Positions 8,589 through 17,159 of a DNA stretch of 64,000 nucleotides are shown here, in pieces. Numbering within the stretch: the stretch's first letter is position 1; every line of letters begins with the position of its first letter. This DNA is from Flavobacteriaceae bacterium MAR_2009_75 (lineage in GTDB: Bacteria; Bacteroidota; Bacteroidia; Flavobacteriales; Flavobacteriaceae): NCBI GenBank assembly GCA_002813285.1, contig PHTZ01000001.1, forward strand, positions 1,076,501 to 1,140,500, given 5' to 3'. The notes below the pieces were generated by a model. That model worked only from the letters and a program-made list of their open reading frames with translations, was not told where the DNA came from and did not search any database. The translations under genes were made by a program, and so were the position numbers.

Positions 8589-9101
8589 TTGAAAACCGAA
8601 AATAAAGACAATGTTTGCGAAGAGCAGGTTTTCGGAGCCATCTTCAAAGCTGACTCTAAAACGGTTTTTAATTACATTTATTACAAATTCGGAAATGAAG
8701 AAAAGGCCTACGATGCTGTTCAAGAGGCATTTATGAAATTGTGGGAAAATTGCCGTAAGGTCTCACCGGTAAAAGCGAGGTCTTATGTTTATACCGTCGC
8801 CAATAATTTGTACCTCAATGTGATAAAAGCCGAAAAAATACGTTTGAAATATGCTGACCGTAGTTTAAAGGCAACAAATGAATCTCCTGAATTTCTAATG
8901 GAGGAAAGCGAATTCAAAGAAAAATTGGACAGGGCCTTGAATAGTTTGCCCGATAATCAACGAACTACTTTTTTATTAAATCGTATCGACGGAAAGAAAT
9001 ATGCAGAAATTGCAGAAATGGAGGGGCTAAGTGTAAAGGCTATCGAAAAGCGCATGCATTTGGCACTTAAATCACTTCGAGAAAAAATTGATGGAATATA
9101 G
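8589..9101 (+). CDS. ECF-type RNA polymerase sigma factor (FecI-like)
   Basis: 170 residues. Region 2 (about 17-85) includes YNYIYYKFGNEEKAYDAVQEAF; region 4 (about 110-165) includes LPDNQRTTFLLNRIDGKKYAEIA and a helix-turn-helix ending in KAIEKRMHLALKSL. It starts with TTG: an in-frame TGA lies five codons upstream and no earlier ATG exists, and the next in-frame Met would remove region 2. Followed 47 bases later by its presumed anti-sigma factor and by a TonB-dependent receptor. This is the standard cell-surface signalling order, in which receptor occupancy releases the sigma factor from FecR. Confidence 0.92.
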   Translation: MKTENKDNVCEEQVFGAIFKADSKTVFNYIYYKFGNEEKAYDAVQEAFMKLWENCRKVSPVKARSYVYTVANNLYLNVIKAEKIRLKYADRSLKATNESPEFLMEESEFKEKLDRALNSLPDNQRTTFLLNRIDGKKYAEIAEMEGLSVKAIEKRMHLALKSLREKIDGI

Positions 9102-9148
9102 TAGGGTTTTTCTATAGATGATTGTTATAGAGCATATAAGCCAGAGAA

Positions 9149-10051
9149 ATGCAAGAGAATTATTTAGCAAAATGGTTGAATGGCGAACTCACGGAGCCAG
9201 AACTCGCAGAATTTAAAAATTCTGATGAGTATGCCACCTATGCACAAATTCTTGAAGCTTCCAAAGCGTTAGAATCACCAGACTTTGATGCTGATAAGGC
9301 TTTGACCGCAATTAAGAATCGACAAACTTTGAACGATAGTAAAGTAGTTCAGCTACATCCTTTCAAAAAGTTCATAAGAGTCGCAGCTGCAGCTGCAATT
9401 ATAATGTTCGGAGCGTATTTTTATCTGAACACCCTTGATGAAAAATATGTAACCGACTACGCTGAAAGTAAAGAGATCGTACTACCAGACAATTCTGAGG
9501 TATTTCTTAATGCCGGTTCGCAAATTACGTTCAGCGAACGCAATTGGAAAGATAGCAGAAATGTAAAATTAAATGGCGAGGCTTTCTTTAAAGTCGCAAA
9601 AGGCAAACAGTTTACTGTTGAAACCGATGATGGCACAGTGGCCGTCTTAGGCACTCAATTTAATGTAACTCAACGAGAAGGTCTTTTTGAGATTGTCTGT
9701 TTCGAAGGTTTGGTAAGTGTAACCTATAATAAAGAGTTGACCAAATTACCCGCCGGTAATTCTTTTAAGGTAATGGACGGTCGAATTATTGCTACACAAG
9801 AACAAAGTAGCTTATCTCCCTCTTGGCTTAACAAAGAAAGTTCTTTCAAGAGTGTACCGCTTAAATATGTTTTAGAGGAGTTTGAGAGACAACACGATAT
9901 TCAGGTTGAAACTAAAAATATCGATATCGATCAATTGTTCACCGGCACCTTTAGCAATACAGATAGAGAACTTGCGTTAAAGAGCATTAGTACGCCTTCA
10001 CAAATAAAGTTTAAATTAGAGGGCACCAAAGTGCTCTTCTATGGCGAATAA
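9149..10051 (+). CDS. FecR-family anti-sigma factor
   Basis: 300 residues. A short cytoplasmic N-terminal part (1-74) binds the sigma factor; one transmembrane helix lies at about 75-93 (FIRVAAAAAIIMFGAYFYL). The periplasmic FecR domain (about 100-195; IVLPDNSEVFLNAGSQITF, LNGEAFFKVAKGKQFTV) is followed by a C-terminal DUF4974-type domain (about 230-298; SFKSVPLKYVLEEFERQ), which usually contacts the STN domain of the receptor. The stop codon overlaps the receptor start by 11 bases, so the two are translationally coupled. Confidence 0.93.
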   Translation: MQENYLAKWLNGELTEPELAEFKNSDEYATYAQILEASKALESPDFDADKALTAIKNRQTLNDSKVVQLHPFKKFIRVAAAAAIIMFGAYFYLNTLDEKYVTDYAESKEIVLPDNSEVFLNAGSQITFSERNWKDSRNVKLNGEAFFKVAKGKQFTVETDDGTVAVLGTQFNVTQREGLFEIVCFEGLVSVTYNKELTKLPAGNSFKVMDGRIIATQEQSSLSPSWLNKESSFKSVPLKYVLEEFERQHDIQVETKNIDIDQLFTGTFSNTDRELALKSISTPSQIKFKLEGTKVLFYGE

Positions 10052-10802
10052 AATCCGGAACAAAATTCTTGTTTGCCTTAGTCTTGTCTGCTTCATTTTC
10101 TTTTTAAAAATCCAGGCACAAGAAACTACCTCCAACACTGAATTAACTTTATTACTTCAGCAACTCGAAACGATTCACAGTGTTAAATTCTCATATGTCG
10201 ATGAGTACATTCGTGGAATAAGAGTAAATGTTCAAGCCACCAAAAATTTAGAAGTCGTTATTGAAAAAATCGAAGCCAAGACTCAGCTGCACTTCGAAAA
10301 ATTAAGCGAGCGCTACTATGCAATTAGCTTAAACAAAACTTTAGATATTTGCGCTACTGTATTTGATAATTTTAAGCAAAATACGGTCAATGGCGCTACC
10401 GTCGAAGTACTAAGTAGTAATTTAGGAACCGTTACGGATGAAAACGGATATTTTTCCCTGAAGAGCGTTCCTAAAGATGCTGTTCTACGCATTACATTTG
10501 TTGGTTTTAAAAACCTTATCGTAACCGCTTCAGAGTTAACCGGTCAACATCCATGTAAAATACTTTTATTGGCACAATACTATCAACAGCTCGAAGAAGT
10601 CGTGGTTTATGAATTTTTGACCAAAGGGCTTATTAAACAAACTGATGGAAGCATTGAAATGAACAATGAAGAATTCGGTATTCTTCCTGGTCTTATCGAG
10701 CCAGACGTTCTTCAGACCGTACAGGCATTACCCGGTATAAAAAGTATTGACGAAACGGTTTCAGATATAAATATCAGGGGGGCAGCAACGATCAAAACCT
10801 AA
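10041..10802 (+). CDS. TonB-dependent receptor, N-terminal fragment (signal, STN, carboxypeptidase-like, start of plug)
   Basis: 253 residues before a premature TAA. It holds a signal peptide (about 1-27), an STN domain (about 31-105; LLLQQLETIHSVKFSYVDEY) of the kind that signals to FecR, a carboxypeptidase-regulatory-like beta domain (about 107-175; VTDENGYFSLKSVP), and the first part of the plug (EPDVLQTVQALPGIKSIDE, then INIRG). The reading frame breaks at the six-G run 10777-10782. The continuation lies in the -1 frame at 10823-12562. As it stands this piece has no barrel and cannot transport. Confidence 0.8.
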   Translation: MANKIRNKILVCLSLVCFIFFLKIQAQETTSNTELTLLLQQLETIHSVKFSYVDEYIRGIRVNVQATKNLEVVIEKIEAKTQLHFEKLSERYYAISLNKTLDICATVFDNFKQNTVNGATVEVLSSNLGTVTDENGYFSLKSVPKDAVLRITFVGFKNLIVTASELTGQHPCKILLLAQYYQQLEEVVVYEFLTKGLIKQTDGSIEMNNEEFGILPGLIEPDVLQTVQALPGIKSIDETVSDINIRGAATIKT

Positions 10803-10822
10803 TTCTTTGGGATGGCATAAAA

Positions 10823-12562
10823 ATGTATCAATCCGGTCACTTTTTCGGGCTCATCTCTGCATTCAACCCTTATTTAACTGATAACGTCACACTTATCAAA
10901 AACGGCACTAGCAGTCAATATGGTGATGGTGTAAGCGGCATTATTGATATGCGAACCAAAGATGATATAGCGAACCGTTTCTTGGGTGGAGCAGGTTTTA
11001 ATCTTATTGGTGGTGATGCCTATGCGCATATTCCATTAAAGGAAAACGTTGCCGTTCAATTTTCAGCGAGACGATCGATTACCGATTTGGTAAACACCCC
11101 GACATATAAAAATTTCTTTACCAGAGTATTTAACGAAAATGAAGTAGCCCAAGACGGAAACTTTTATTTCTATGACATCACAGGCAAACTGTTGTATGAT
11201 ATCAATCAAAAGCACAAATTGCGGTTCAGTTTTATAAACATCAACAATCTATTGAATTACTCTGAACGAGAGATGAATAGCGAAGAAACAACCCAAAGTA
11301 CTCTTGACCAGACCAACCTGTCGTTCGGCACAAACCTGAAAAGTGACTGGAGTGAAAACTTTTCGTCCCAAATCAATGTCTACTATACACGGTATAATCT
11401 CGAAGCCCAAAATATTGGCATGAACGCGCAGCAAGTGCTATTACAGAATAACAAGGTCGAAGAGAGCTCGGTCAAACTGAACACAGTTTACGAGCCCAAT
11501 ACACAATTGAACTGGCTCAATGGCTATCAATTTACAGAAACGGGCATTACAAATAGAACCAACGTTTCACAACCTCCTTTTCAAAGTAATGTAAGAAATG
11601 TGGTTCGAAGTCATGCCCTATTTTCAGAAATCGATTATGAAACTGAAAATCAAAAGCTTTTTCTTAGGGGAGGTCTTCGATTTAACCTTTTACAGAATCC
11701 CGATACTTTTGAAGAATTAATTCTTGAACCGCGCTTAAGTATCAATTATGCACTAACACAAGAACTAAAAGTTCAAGCTCTCGGAGAGTTTAAAAGTCAG
11801 GCCACTAACCAAATTTTGGACTTGGAACAGAATTTTTTGGGTATAGAAAAGAGAAGATGGATCGTATCTGACGGAACCACGCTCCCCATTACCAAAAGCA
11901 AACAGGGCTCATTAGGTCTCAATTATGATTCTGAAAACTTTTTTGTAGGTGCTGAAGCGTTCTATAAAGAGGTTGATGGTATTAGTACTTCGACCCAGGG
12001 ATTTCAAAATCAAGATCAGTTCAATGGTGAAATAGGAAAATATGAGGTAAAGGGCATGGAGTTTCTCATCAACCAAAAAACCGATATCTATAGTGTTTGG
12101 GCAAGTTACACCTACAACATTAATGATTATAGTTTTACTGATGTAGTTCCTTCGAAATTTCCGAATAATTTAGACATCAAGCACACCGTTACTTTTGCCG
12201 GAACATATACGTTAAATGCTTTTAAATTTAGCCTCGGACTTAATTATCACACTGGCCGCCCTTTTACCCAACCGGATAGCGATGAGCCTGTGGACACTAC
12301 ATTTTTTCCCAATCGAATAAATTATAACGAGCCTAACAGCAGTCGACTGCCAGAATACTTGCGCGCAGATGCCTCGGCCATCTATAACTTTGAAATCAAT
12401 GAAAATTTGAAAGCTACTGCAGGCGTATCGGTTCTGAATTTTACCGACCGAAAAAACACCATCAATACCTATTACCAACTTAACGGACAAAGCGAAATAG
12501 AAACCATCTCTACAACTTCTTTAGGCTTGACCCCAAACCTTAGTTTTAGAATTCGATTTTAA
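10823..12562 (+). CDS. TonB-dependent receptor, C-terminal fragment (rest of plug and beta-barrel)
   Basis: 579 residues in the -1 frame relative to the preceding fragment. Read back upstream, this frame supplies GSNDQNLILWDGIKMYQ, the expected continuation of the plug after INIRG. After the plug (DNVTLIKNGTSSQYGDGVSGIIDM) comes a barrel of about 22 strands ending in a C-terminal Phe (LSFRIRF). It lacks its own signal peptide, so it is probably not exported when made alone. The ATG at 10823 is only the first available Met, not a natural start. Confidence 0.8.
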   Translation: MYQSGHFFGLISAFNPYLTDNVTLIKNGTSSQYGDGVSGIIDMRTKDDIANRFLGGAGFNLIGGDAYAHIPLKENVAVQFSARRSITDLVNTPTYKNFFTRVFNENEVAQDGNFYFYDITGKLLYDINQKHKLRFSFININNLLNYSEREMNSEETTQSTLDQTNLSFGTNLKSDWSENFSSQINVYYTRYNLEAQNIGMNAQQVLLQNNKVEESSVKLNTVYEPNTQLNWLNGYQFTETGITNRTNVSQPPFQSNVRNVVRSHALFSEIDYETENQKLFLRGGLRFNLLQNPDTFEELILEPRLSINYALTQELKVQALGEFKSQATNQILDLEQNFLGIEKRRWIVSDGTTLPITKSKQGSLGLNYDSENFFVGAEAFYKEVDGISTSTQGFQNQDQFNGEIGKYEVKGMEFLINQKTDIYSVWASYTYNINDYSFTDVVPSKFPNNLDIKHTVTFAGTYTLNAFKFSLGLNYHTGRPFTQPDSDEPVDTTFFPNRINYNEPNSSRLPEYLRADASAIYNFEINENLKATAGVSVLNFTDRKNTINTYYQLNGQSEIETISTTSLGLTPNLSFRIRF

Positions 12563-12662
12563 TACAGATACCTTGTCAGTTCATTTTATTTAAATAACTG
12601 TTTTATAAGCAAGTCTAATCTCAAATAAAAGTTAAAGATTTTTTTATTTCTAATCGATTGTT

Positions 12663-12670
12663 TAGTTTTG
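12663..12670 (+). promoter_or_regulatory. -7 promoter box of the TetR gene
   Basis: TAGTTTTG matches TAnnTTTG exactly and lies 19 bases before the ATG. Confidence 0.55.
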
Positions 12671-12689
12671 CGGTGTAGTTCTTTTTTAA

Positions 12690-13253
12690 ATGGCAAGAAA
12701 AAAGCAATATATAGAGACAGAAGTTATCGACAAGGCAATGAATCTGTTTTGGCGCAATGGTTACGAGACTACCTCTATGCAAATGCTGGAAAAAGAAATG
12801 GGCATTAATAAATTTTCCATCTATTCGAGTTTTGGCAGTAAAAACGGTGTCTTTCTAAAAAGTCTTGATTGTTATAAAAAGAAATTAAACACACTACTCT
12901 CTAAATTAAGGGCTTCAGAAATGGGCATCGAGTCTATACGGGAATACTTCTTTGATTTTATTGCCTTTTCAAAAGAGACCGAGTTCGGTAAGGGGTGTTT
13001 GATTACCAATACCGCCAATGAAATCGGTACAGATGCCGATGAGAAAATTAAAGAAACCCTAAGTCAATTCACCAATGAGGTAAGACAGGTTTTTCTAGAT
13101 AGTTTGAAAAGAGATGGCAACTTAAATGAACTTGAACTTGAACAAAAGGCCGATTACCTGATTATTTCTATGTTCGGACTTTCATCGGCCACACGGATAT
13201 TTAATCCGACACAGCTAGAGAACTACATCGAAAACACATTCAAAAGAATATAA
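12690..13253 (+). CDS. TetR/AcrR-family transcriptional regulator
   Basis: 187 residues. The N-terminal helix-turn-helix (about 8-52; VIDKAMNLFWRNGYETTSM, then NKFSIYSSFGSKNGVFLKSL) is characteristic of TetR; the C-terminal ligand domain has the GCLITNTANEIG segment seen in the NemR/YezE-like branch, whose members often sense electrophiles. It sits 62 bases before an AhpD-like gene whose promoter carries an 8-bp inverted repeat (13272-13289), the likely operator. Repression of that gene is inferred from layout. Confidence 0.92.
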   Translation: MARKKQYIETEVIDKAMNLFWRNGYETTSMQMLEKEMGINKFSIYSSFGSKNGVFLKSLDCYKKKLNTLLSKLRASEMGIESIREYFFDFIAFSKETEFGKGCLITNTANEIGTDADEKIKETLSQFTNEVRQVFLDSLKRDGNLNELELEQKADYLIISMFGLSSATRIFNPTQLENYIENTFKRI

Positions 13254-13260
13254 CATTTTT

Positions 13261-13293
13261 TTTGAACTTAAACTAAACGAACGTTTAGTATTA
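13261..13293 (+). promoter_or_regulatory. promoter of the AhpD-like gene
   Basis: TTTG at 13261-13264 and TAGTATTA at 13286-13293, 21 bases apart, form a plausible -33/-7 pair. The second box departs from TAnnTTTG in the last bases. The interval contains the TetR-type operator, so bound repressor would block RNA polymerase. Confidence 0.5.
13272..13289. promoter_or_regulatory. TetR-type operator
   Basis: ACTAAACGAACGTTTAGT is an inverted repeat with 8-bp perfect arms and a 2-base centre, between a tetR gene and its probable target and inside the target promoter. Confidence 0.65.
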
Positions 13294-13315
13294 TTAATTT
13301 AAATAAATTAGAATT

Positions 13316-13882
13316 ATGAGTACACAAACAAGTGAAACCTTAAAAATACATACTATTGAAACTGCTCCTGAAGAGAGTAAGGTTCTATTAGAGAATTCTC
13401 AAAAAGCCTACGGGTATATACCCAACTTACATGGTGCATTGGCAGAAGCCCCGGGTCTATTGAAAGCCTACCAATCGATTCATGAACTGTTCGTAAACTC
13501 TTCGTTCAACAACGATGAACTGACCGTTGTTTGGCAAACAATCAACGTTGAGCATGAATGTCACTATTGCGTACCCGCGCATACTGCGATTGCCAAATCG
13601 ATGAAGGTAGACGACGAAATTACTGAAGCACTTCGTAACGGCACCACTTTACCTACCGAAAAATTGCAGGTTTTGCACGAAACAACTTTAGAAATTGTTC
13701 GTAATCGAGGTAACATTGGTAGAGAACAAATCAATACATTTTACAATGCAGGTTTCACCCAAAGGCAATTGTTAGAGATTATTCTTGGGCTTTCACAAAA
13801 GGTCATCAGTAATTATACCAATCACATTGCAGAAACACCTGTAGACAAACCATTCCAAAAATTTGAATGGAGCAAAAACTAA
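13316..13882 (+). CDS. carboxymuconolactone decarboxylase / AhpD-like protein
   Basis: 188 residues. The AhpD-like motif ECHYCVPAH gives Cys82, Cys85 and His89, the CxxC-x3-H pattern used for thiol peroxidase or disulphide reductase chemistry. The first 45 residues resemble the peroxidase-related CMD group (ENSQKAYGYIPNLHGALAEAP). It is the single gene behind a TetR-type operator and ends in a strong terminator. A role in peroxide or electrophile defence is inferred; the physiological electron donor is unknown. Confidence 0.88.
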   Translation: MSTQTSETLKIHTIETAPEESKVLLENSQKAYGYIPNLHGALAEAPGLLKAYQSIHELFVNSSFNNDELTVVWQTINVEHECHYCVPAHTAIAKSMKVDDEITEALRNGTTLPTEKLQVLHETTLEIVRNRGNIGREQINTFYNAGFTQRQLLEIILGLSQKVISNYTNHIAETPVDKPFQKFEWSKN

Positions 13883-13902
13883 ATATCTTAATGTAAGTTT
13901 TG

Positions 13903-13934
13903 AAAAGCGTCGGTTGTTCATCGACGCTTTTTTA
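13903..13934 (+). terminator. rho-independent terminator
   Basis: AAAAGCGTCG pairs with CGACGCTTTT around an 8-9 base loop, followed by a T run. It ends the AhpD-like transcript. Confidence 0.85.
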
Positions 13935-14048
13935 ATTTAAGCCTTAAAAATTAAATGTTTGCTTCATCAGAACATTCCATTGCCCATTGCAGGCATTACC
14001 CTTATCTTATACGAACAAGTCACAACTTAATCGCTAAATCTTCAAACT

Positions 14049-14735
14049 ATGGAAAAGCAAAGACCAAAAATTTTATTTTTTGATGTAAACGAGACTCTCT
14101 TAGACCTCGCTCCTTTAAAAAAGAAGGTTGCAGAGTCTTTGGGCGGAAGAGAGGACTTATTAGCACTTTGGTTCACTACCATGCTACAGTACTCCTTGGT
14201 CACTTCCGCAAGCGGAAAATATGAACATTTTGCATATATTGGTGCTGCTACCCTTCAAATGGTGGCTGCCAACAATAATATTTCACTATCGGAAGAAAAG
14301 GCACGAAAAGTTGTAAAGTCTTCATTAAGAGCTCTACCACCTCATCCAGAGGTGAAAGAATCACTTGAAGCCTTAAAGAAAGCAGGATATACTCTGGTTT
14401 CTTTCACCAATGGTTCAAACGATGGGGTCAAAGCTCAATTTGAGTTTGCCGGTCTCACCGACTATTTCGACAAAAGACTGAGTGTTGAAGATGCGGGAAA
14501 ATTTAAACCTTTTAACGAATCTTATGCATGGGCCGCAAGAACCGTGAAAGCACGACCAGAAGATTGTATGATGATAGCGGCTCACGGTTGGGACGTTGCC
14601 GGGGCCCTATGGTCAGGTTGGCGTGCCGCTTTTATCAAGCGCCCGGGCCAACAGCTATTTCCTTTGGCACCTAAAACCGAAATCGCAGAAGATAATCTAC
14701 GGAAAGTCGCTGATATTCTACTTCAGTATCAATAG
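14049..14735 (+). CDS. HAD-superfamily hydrolase, haloacid dehalogenase type II
   Basis: 228 residues. Motif I FFDVNETLLD provides the nucleophile Asp12; motif II SFTNGS lies near residue 119, the conserved Lys in GKFKPF near residue 157, and AAHGWDVAGA near residue 178 serves as motif III. Asn at the position after Asp-x is typical of the type II (L-2-haloacid dehalogenase) group rather than phosphatases. Ends 23 bases from the convergent argS stop. The real substrate may not be a halogenated acid, since many family members are annotated by homology only. Confidence 0.88.
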   Translation: MEKQRPKILFFDVNETLLDLAPLKKKVAESLGGREDLLALWFTTMLQYSLVTSASGKYEHFAYIGAATLQMVAANNNISLSEEKARKVVKSSLRALPPHPEVKESLEALKKAGYTLVSFTNGSNDGVKAQFEFAGLTDYFDKRLSVEDAGKFKPFNESYAWAARTVKARPEDCMMIAAHGWDVAGALWSGWRAAFIKRPGQQLFPLAPKTEIAEDNLRKVADILLQYQ

Positions 14736-14757
14736 CTTTGATTGGTCAGTTTTTCTA

Positions 14758-16542
14758 CTACATTCGCTCGGGCACACCTATGCCCAGTAATTTAAAGGAC
14801 GATTCAATCACCTCACTTACTTTTTTGGCCAATTGAACCCGTAATGCCTTTTTAGCGGCATCGGTTTCCCCCAAAATAGATACCTGTTGGTAGAAAGAGT
14901 TAAATTCTTTAACCAGATCATAAGTGTAATTGGCAATCAATGCCGGACTATAGTTATCGGCGGCCAATTGTATCGTTTCCGGAAAAAGCTGTAACTGCTT
15001 GATCAGCTCTTTTTCCTTTGGATGTAACTGTTCGATGTTATTAGAGCCACCCTCGAAAGCATTTGTTTCAACAGCTTTTCTTAGAATAGATTGAATTCTG
15101 GCGAAAGTATATTGAATGAAAGGCCCTGTATTCCCTTGAAAATCTACCGATTCTTCGGGGTCGAAGAGAATCCTTTTTTTCGGGTCTACCTTCAAAATAT
15201 AATATTTCAACGCCCCTAGACCGATCATTTTATACAGCTCTTGTCTTTGAGTCTCTGAATACTCTTCCAATTTCCCCAATTCTTCGGAAATATCGGCAGC
15301 GGTTTGCGCCATTTCTTTCATCAGGTCATCGGCATCGACAACGGTGCCCTCTCTACTTTTCATCTTTCCGCTAGGCAAATCGACCATACCATAACTGAGG
15401 TGATGAAGGTTTTCAGACCATGAAAAACCAAGTTTTTTAAGAATCAAAAACAAAACCTTAAAGTGGTAATCTTGCTCGTTACCGACCGTATAGACCATTC
15501 CTTCAACATCAGGATGGTCTTTTACGCGCTGTATGGCCGTACCAATATCTTGGGTCATATAAACGGCAGTTCCGTCGGAACGGAGCACGATTTTCTCGTC
15601 AAGACCCTCATCGGTCAAATCAATCCAAACGCTACCATCATCCTTTCTGTAAAAAACACCTTTTTCAAGCCCTTGTGCGACCACATCCTTTCCTAATAAA
15701 TAGGTATCACTTTCATAATACAGTTTATCGAAATCGACTCCTAAATTGGCATAAGTTTCTTCAAATCCCTTGTAAACCCAACCGTTCATTTCTTTCCATA
15801 GCGAAACGACTTCATCATCACCAGCCTCCCATGTTTGCAACATCTCTTGGGCTTCTATCAAAATTGGAGCTTCCTTTTCGGCTACTTTTTTATCGGTTCC
15901 GCTAGCTACCAGCTCTGAAACTTGTTTCTTATAAGCCTTATCGAACGCTACGTAGTAATTGCCTACAAGTTTATCACCTTTTAAGCCCGTACTTTCGGGT
16001 GTCTCGCCATTTCCAAAACGTTTCCAGGCCAACATACTTTTACAAATATGTATACCACGATCATTAATGATTTGCGTTTTGTAAACTTTCTTGCCCGAAG
16101 CCTTCAAAATTTCAGCGACCGAATAACCCAATAAATTATTTCTAATATGGCCTAGATGCAACGGCTTATTAGTATTGGGCGAAGAATATTCGACCATTAC
16201 GGCATCGTCATCTCTTTGGGCCCCATAACCATAATCAACCACATCTTTTATTTCTTGAAAGAAATTGAAGTAAAACGCATCGCCTATAGCAATATTCAAA
16301 AACCCCTTAATCACATTAAAACCAGAGACAGCTTCGACCTCTTTCTCTAAATAAGCTCCTATTTGTTCTCCAATTAGTACCGGATTTCCCTTGATGAAAC
16401 GAAGCATCGGGAATACTACAATGGTAATATCACCTTCGAAGTCTTTGCGTGTCGGCTGAAATTCTACTTGAGGTAGCTCTATAGAAAAGAGTTCGGTTGC
16501 AGCTTCTTTTACCTTGGCTTCTAAAATAGTCTCGAGTCCCAT
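14758..16542 (-). CDS. argS: arginyl-tRNA synthetase
   Basis: 594 residues, class I synthetase. An N-terminal Add-1 domain binds the tRNA D-loop. The signature HLGH (129-132) in NKPLHLGHIRNN and a KMSKS-equivalent GKMKSREGT near residue 385 bind ATP, and an alpha-helical DALR anticodon-binding domain makes up about the last 130 residues, ending LLGIGVPERM. Charges tRNA-Arg in the cytoplasm. A TAGTTTTG box lies 24 bases upstream of the ATG. Divergent from the gene at 16719. Confidence 0.98.
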   Translation of the reverse strand: MGLETILEAKVKEAATELFSIELPQVEFQPTRKDFEGDITIVVFPMLRFIKGNPVLIGEQIGAYLEKEVEAVSGFNVIKGFLNIAIGDAFYFNFFQEIKDVVDYGYGAQRDDDAVMVEYSSPNTNKPLHLGHIRNNLLGYSVAEILKASGKKVYKTQIINDRGIHICKSMLAWKRFGNGETPESTGLKGDKLVGNYYVAFDKAYKKQVSELVASGTDKKVAEKEAPILIEAQEMLQTWEAGDDEVVSLWKEMNGWVYKGFEETYANLGVDFDKLYYESDTYLLGKDVVAQGLEKGVFYRKDDGSVWIDLTDEGLDEKIVLRSDGTAVYMTQDIGTAIQRVKDHPDVEGMVYTVGNEQDYHFKVLFLILKKLGFSWSENLHHLSYGMVDLPSGKMKSREGTVVDADDLMKEMAQTAADISEELGKLEEYSETQRQELYKMIGLGALKYYILKVDPKKRILFDPEESVDFQGNTGPFIQYTFARIQSILRKAVETNAFEGGSNNIEQLHPKEKELIKQLQLFPETIQLAADNYSPALIANYTYDLVKEFNSFYQQVSILGETDAAKKALRVQLAKKVSEVIESSFKLLGIGVPERM

Positions 16543-16565
16543 GTTTTCTTCAATTTATAAGGCTG

Positions 16566-16573
16566 CAAAACTA
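16566..16573 (-). promoter_or_regulatory. -7 promoter box of argS
   Basis: The minus strand reads TAGTTTTG (TAnnTTTG), 23 bases before the argS ATG. Confidence 0.55.
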
Positions 16574-16718
16574 ATCATTTTTTACGCTTTTCTTATGCTG
16601 ATGCATTCATATTAGTTCGCAAACCGCCATTGAGCTCTTTTGCTTTTGACTAACTTTATGAAAACTTTACATTCGTTGATTTTTTAGGTAAAATCGCTCA
16701 TGATCTAAGTCGTTAACT

Positions 16719-17144
16719 ATGCTTTTTAATGTCTCTTACAGCAACAAAGAAATCACCCGAAAAATAGATGAAGCGGTCGGTAAGCCCTTCATGCTCAAAA
16801 TACGATGGGCTATGGGCGGTATCGGCTCGCCCAGATTGTTCATTACCGAAACCAGTTTAGAAATAAGCAACCTACTCATTCTTGATAATAATCGTAATCA
16901 ATGTAATATAGAAATGCGCCCTAAGGGTATTATAGTACGTTTCCGGTCATTACTTGAAACCTACGCGCTTGTTATACCCTACTACAAACTCAACATTTAT
17001 AAAGGTGACTTGGGCATATATTCGATTTACCGAGACCATTATTTTATAAAAGTGAAAGCCGATACCAAGGCGATACAAAAATTCTTCAAAAAGCTTTTAG
17101 GCTACAAGGCCGATAATATGCCCACATCTATAGAAGATCTATAA
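16719..17144 (+). CDS. unassigned 141-residue protein
   Basis: I do not recognise a family. No signal peptide or membrane segment is evident; the sequence alternates hydrophobic and basic residues in a beta-rich pattern (FMLKIRWAMGGIGSPRLFIT, then NIEMRPKGIIVRF), compatible with a small cytoplasmic beta-sheet protein. The stop is 15 bases before the SDR/DUF2867 gene on the same strand, so the two are probably one operon that continues to the BCCT transporter. The ATG is supported by the upstream TTG/TAACTTTA promoter-like pair near 16630-16658. Confidence 0.75.
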   Translation: MLFNVSYSNKEITRKIDEAVGKPFMLKIRWAMGGIGSPRLFITETSLEISNLLILDNNRNQCNIEMRPKGIIVRFRSLLETYALVIPYYKLNIYKGDLGIYSIYRDHYFIKVKADTKAIQKFFKKLLGYKADNMPTSIEDL

Positions 17145-17159
17145 AACAATAAACAGCGA

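Larger units (their letters stand above)
10041..12562 (+). pseudogene. frameshifted TonB-dependent receptor, whole gene
   Basis: Both fragments belong to one gene of about 840 codons. The break is at AGGGGGGC (10776-10783). With seven G instead of six the frame would read INIRGGSNDQNLILWDGIKMY without interruption, matching the conserved receptor plug. So one G is missing in a homopolymer. This may be a sequencing error, a true null mutation, or slippage-based on/off switching. The sigma and FecR genes upstream are intact, which argues against long-standing decay. Confidence 0.75.
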
